A stretch of DNA of 64,000 bases, from the NCBI GenBank assembly GCA_959347315.1, contig OY365814.1, forward strand, positions 2,221,661-2,285,660, written 5' to 3'. The notes beneath the pieces were generated by a model that was not told the origin of the DNA, did not search any database, and saw only the letters and a list, made by a program, of their open reading frames with translations. Positions 63,803 to 64,000 of the stretch are shown one piece after another. The position numbers were made by a program, and so were the translations under genes. This stretch comes from Bimastos eiseni (Eukaryota; Annelida; Clitellata; Crassiclitellata; Lumbricidae). The first letter of the stretch is position 1; each line of letters opens with the position of its first letter.

Positions 63803-64000
63803 CGAGAATTTGGTCATAAGATCGAAAATAAGTCAGACCTTCACTCATTGGTTGACAGACTCCTCTGACGTAGAGATCGTAATCGGGAGACCTTGTTGTC
63901 GCGTTCATGCGAGACATAACGAGGGCACATTCGGAGTCTTTCGTTCCATCGACTTTGGAGAATTTGAACCCGGTGCAAGAAACTGTGTCGAAACAAGCTG
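63803..64000 (-). CDS. Exon B, unit 4, partial at window edge
   Basis: The donor at 63803 is conserved. The translation differs at several residues (for example TTRSPDYDL instead of TTESPDYDL and a changed KDSECALVMSR-type stretch), showing that unit 4 is older or under different constraint. The exon continues past the window. Confidence 0.62.

Larger units (their letters stand above)
59985..64000. repeat. Tandem unit 4, partial at window edge
   Basis: Nearly identical to units 2-3 up to about 62.2 kb, then more diverged. It has an expanded coding minisatellite, a shortened 625-bp-type segment and a deletion of about 315 bp near 63370 that removes most of the transposon fragment. It runs off the window inside exon B. 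Confidence 0.9.

Overview
This window is animal nuclear DNA, most likely from an invertebrate. There are no operons. It contains short symmetric exons of cysteine-rich PAN/apple-like modules with GT-AG splice sites, several families of metazoan retrotransposons, a Polinton/Maverick, microsatellites and a large tandem segmental duplication. The species cannot be named from the sequence. The mix of Polinton, Gmr1-like Ty3/gypsy and CR1/L2-type elements is typical of aquatic invertebrates.

Layout, left to right. (1) 1-1847 is a broken non-LTR reverse transcriptase ending in a (TAA)n tail. (2) 1.9-4.67 kb is non-coding and microsatellite-rich, with one minus-strand PAN-like exon at 3216-3440. (3) 4.67-about 23.9 kb is a decayed plus-strand Gmr1-like LTR retrotransposon: LTR, primer-binding-like site, gag, protease and the integrase N-terminus, with its 3' half lost. 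Its gag is split by (4) a 15,767-bp Polinton at 6643-22409, with about 290-bp terminal inverted repeats, AG...CT termini and an exact 6-bp target duplication GAGGGA. (5) 23998-24246 and 31104-31364 are two more minus-strand PAN-like exons. Between them lies a second LTR element (about 25.5-31.06 kb, minus strand) whose reverse transcriptase has been cleanly deleted and whose 3' LTR carries a hAT-like non-autonomous insertion. (6) 32.38 kb to the right edge is a direct tandem array of an 8.85-kb unit (three full units and a partial fourth). Each unit carries minus-strand exons: two PAN-like modules (C and B) and a third exon (A) with an in-frame 33-bp minisatellite. Unit 1 alone carries a 1.64-kb CR1/L2-type insertion and alone lacks a 625-bp intron-like segment.

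The Polinton encodes, on the minus strand at its left end, a zinc ribbon, a phospholipase-A2-like domain and a chromodomain integrase (apparently once a single reading frame). Next, on the plus strand, come a packaging ATPase, a penton-like protein, several small virion-type proteins, the major capsid protein and small accessory proteins. On the minus strand at the right end come a DUF5871-like protein, a fibre-like protein with a discoidin-like domain, an adenain-like protease and protein-primed DNA polymerase B. Polymerase, integrase and ATPase are broken by frameshifts or stops, whereas capsid, protease and pVI-like frames are open. Most of its genes share a TATATAAAATG-type box fused to the start codon.

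All recognised PAN-like exons are phase 1-1 on the minus strand, so they may belong to one very large gene or a cluster of related genes, with the transposons sitting in introns and the 8.85-kb array multiplying the modules.
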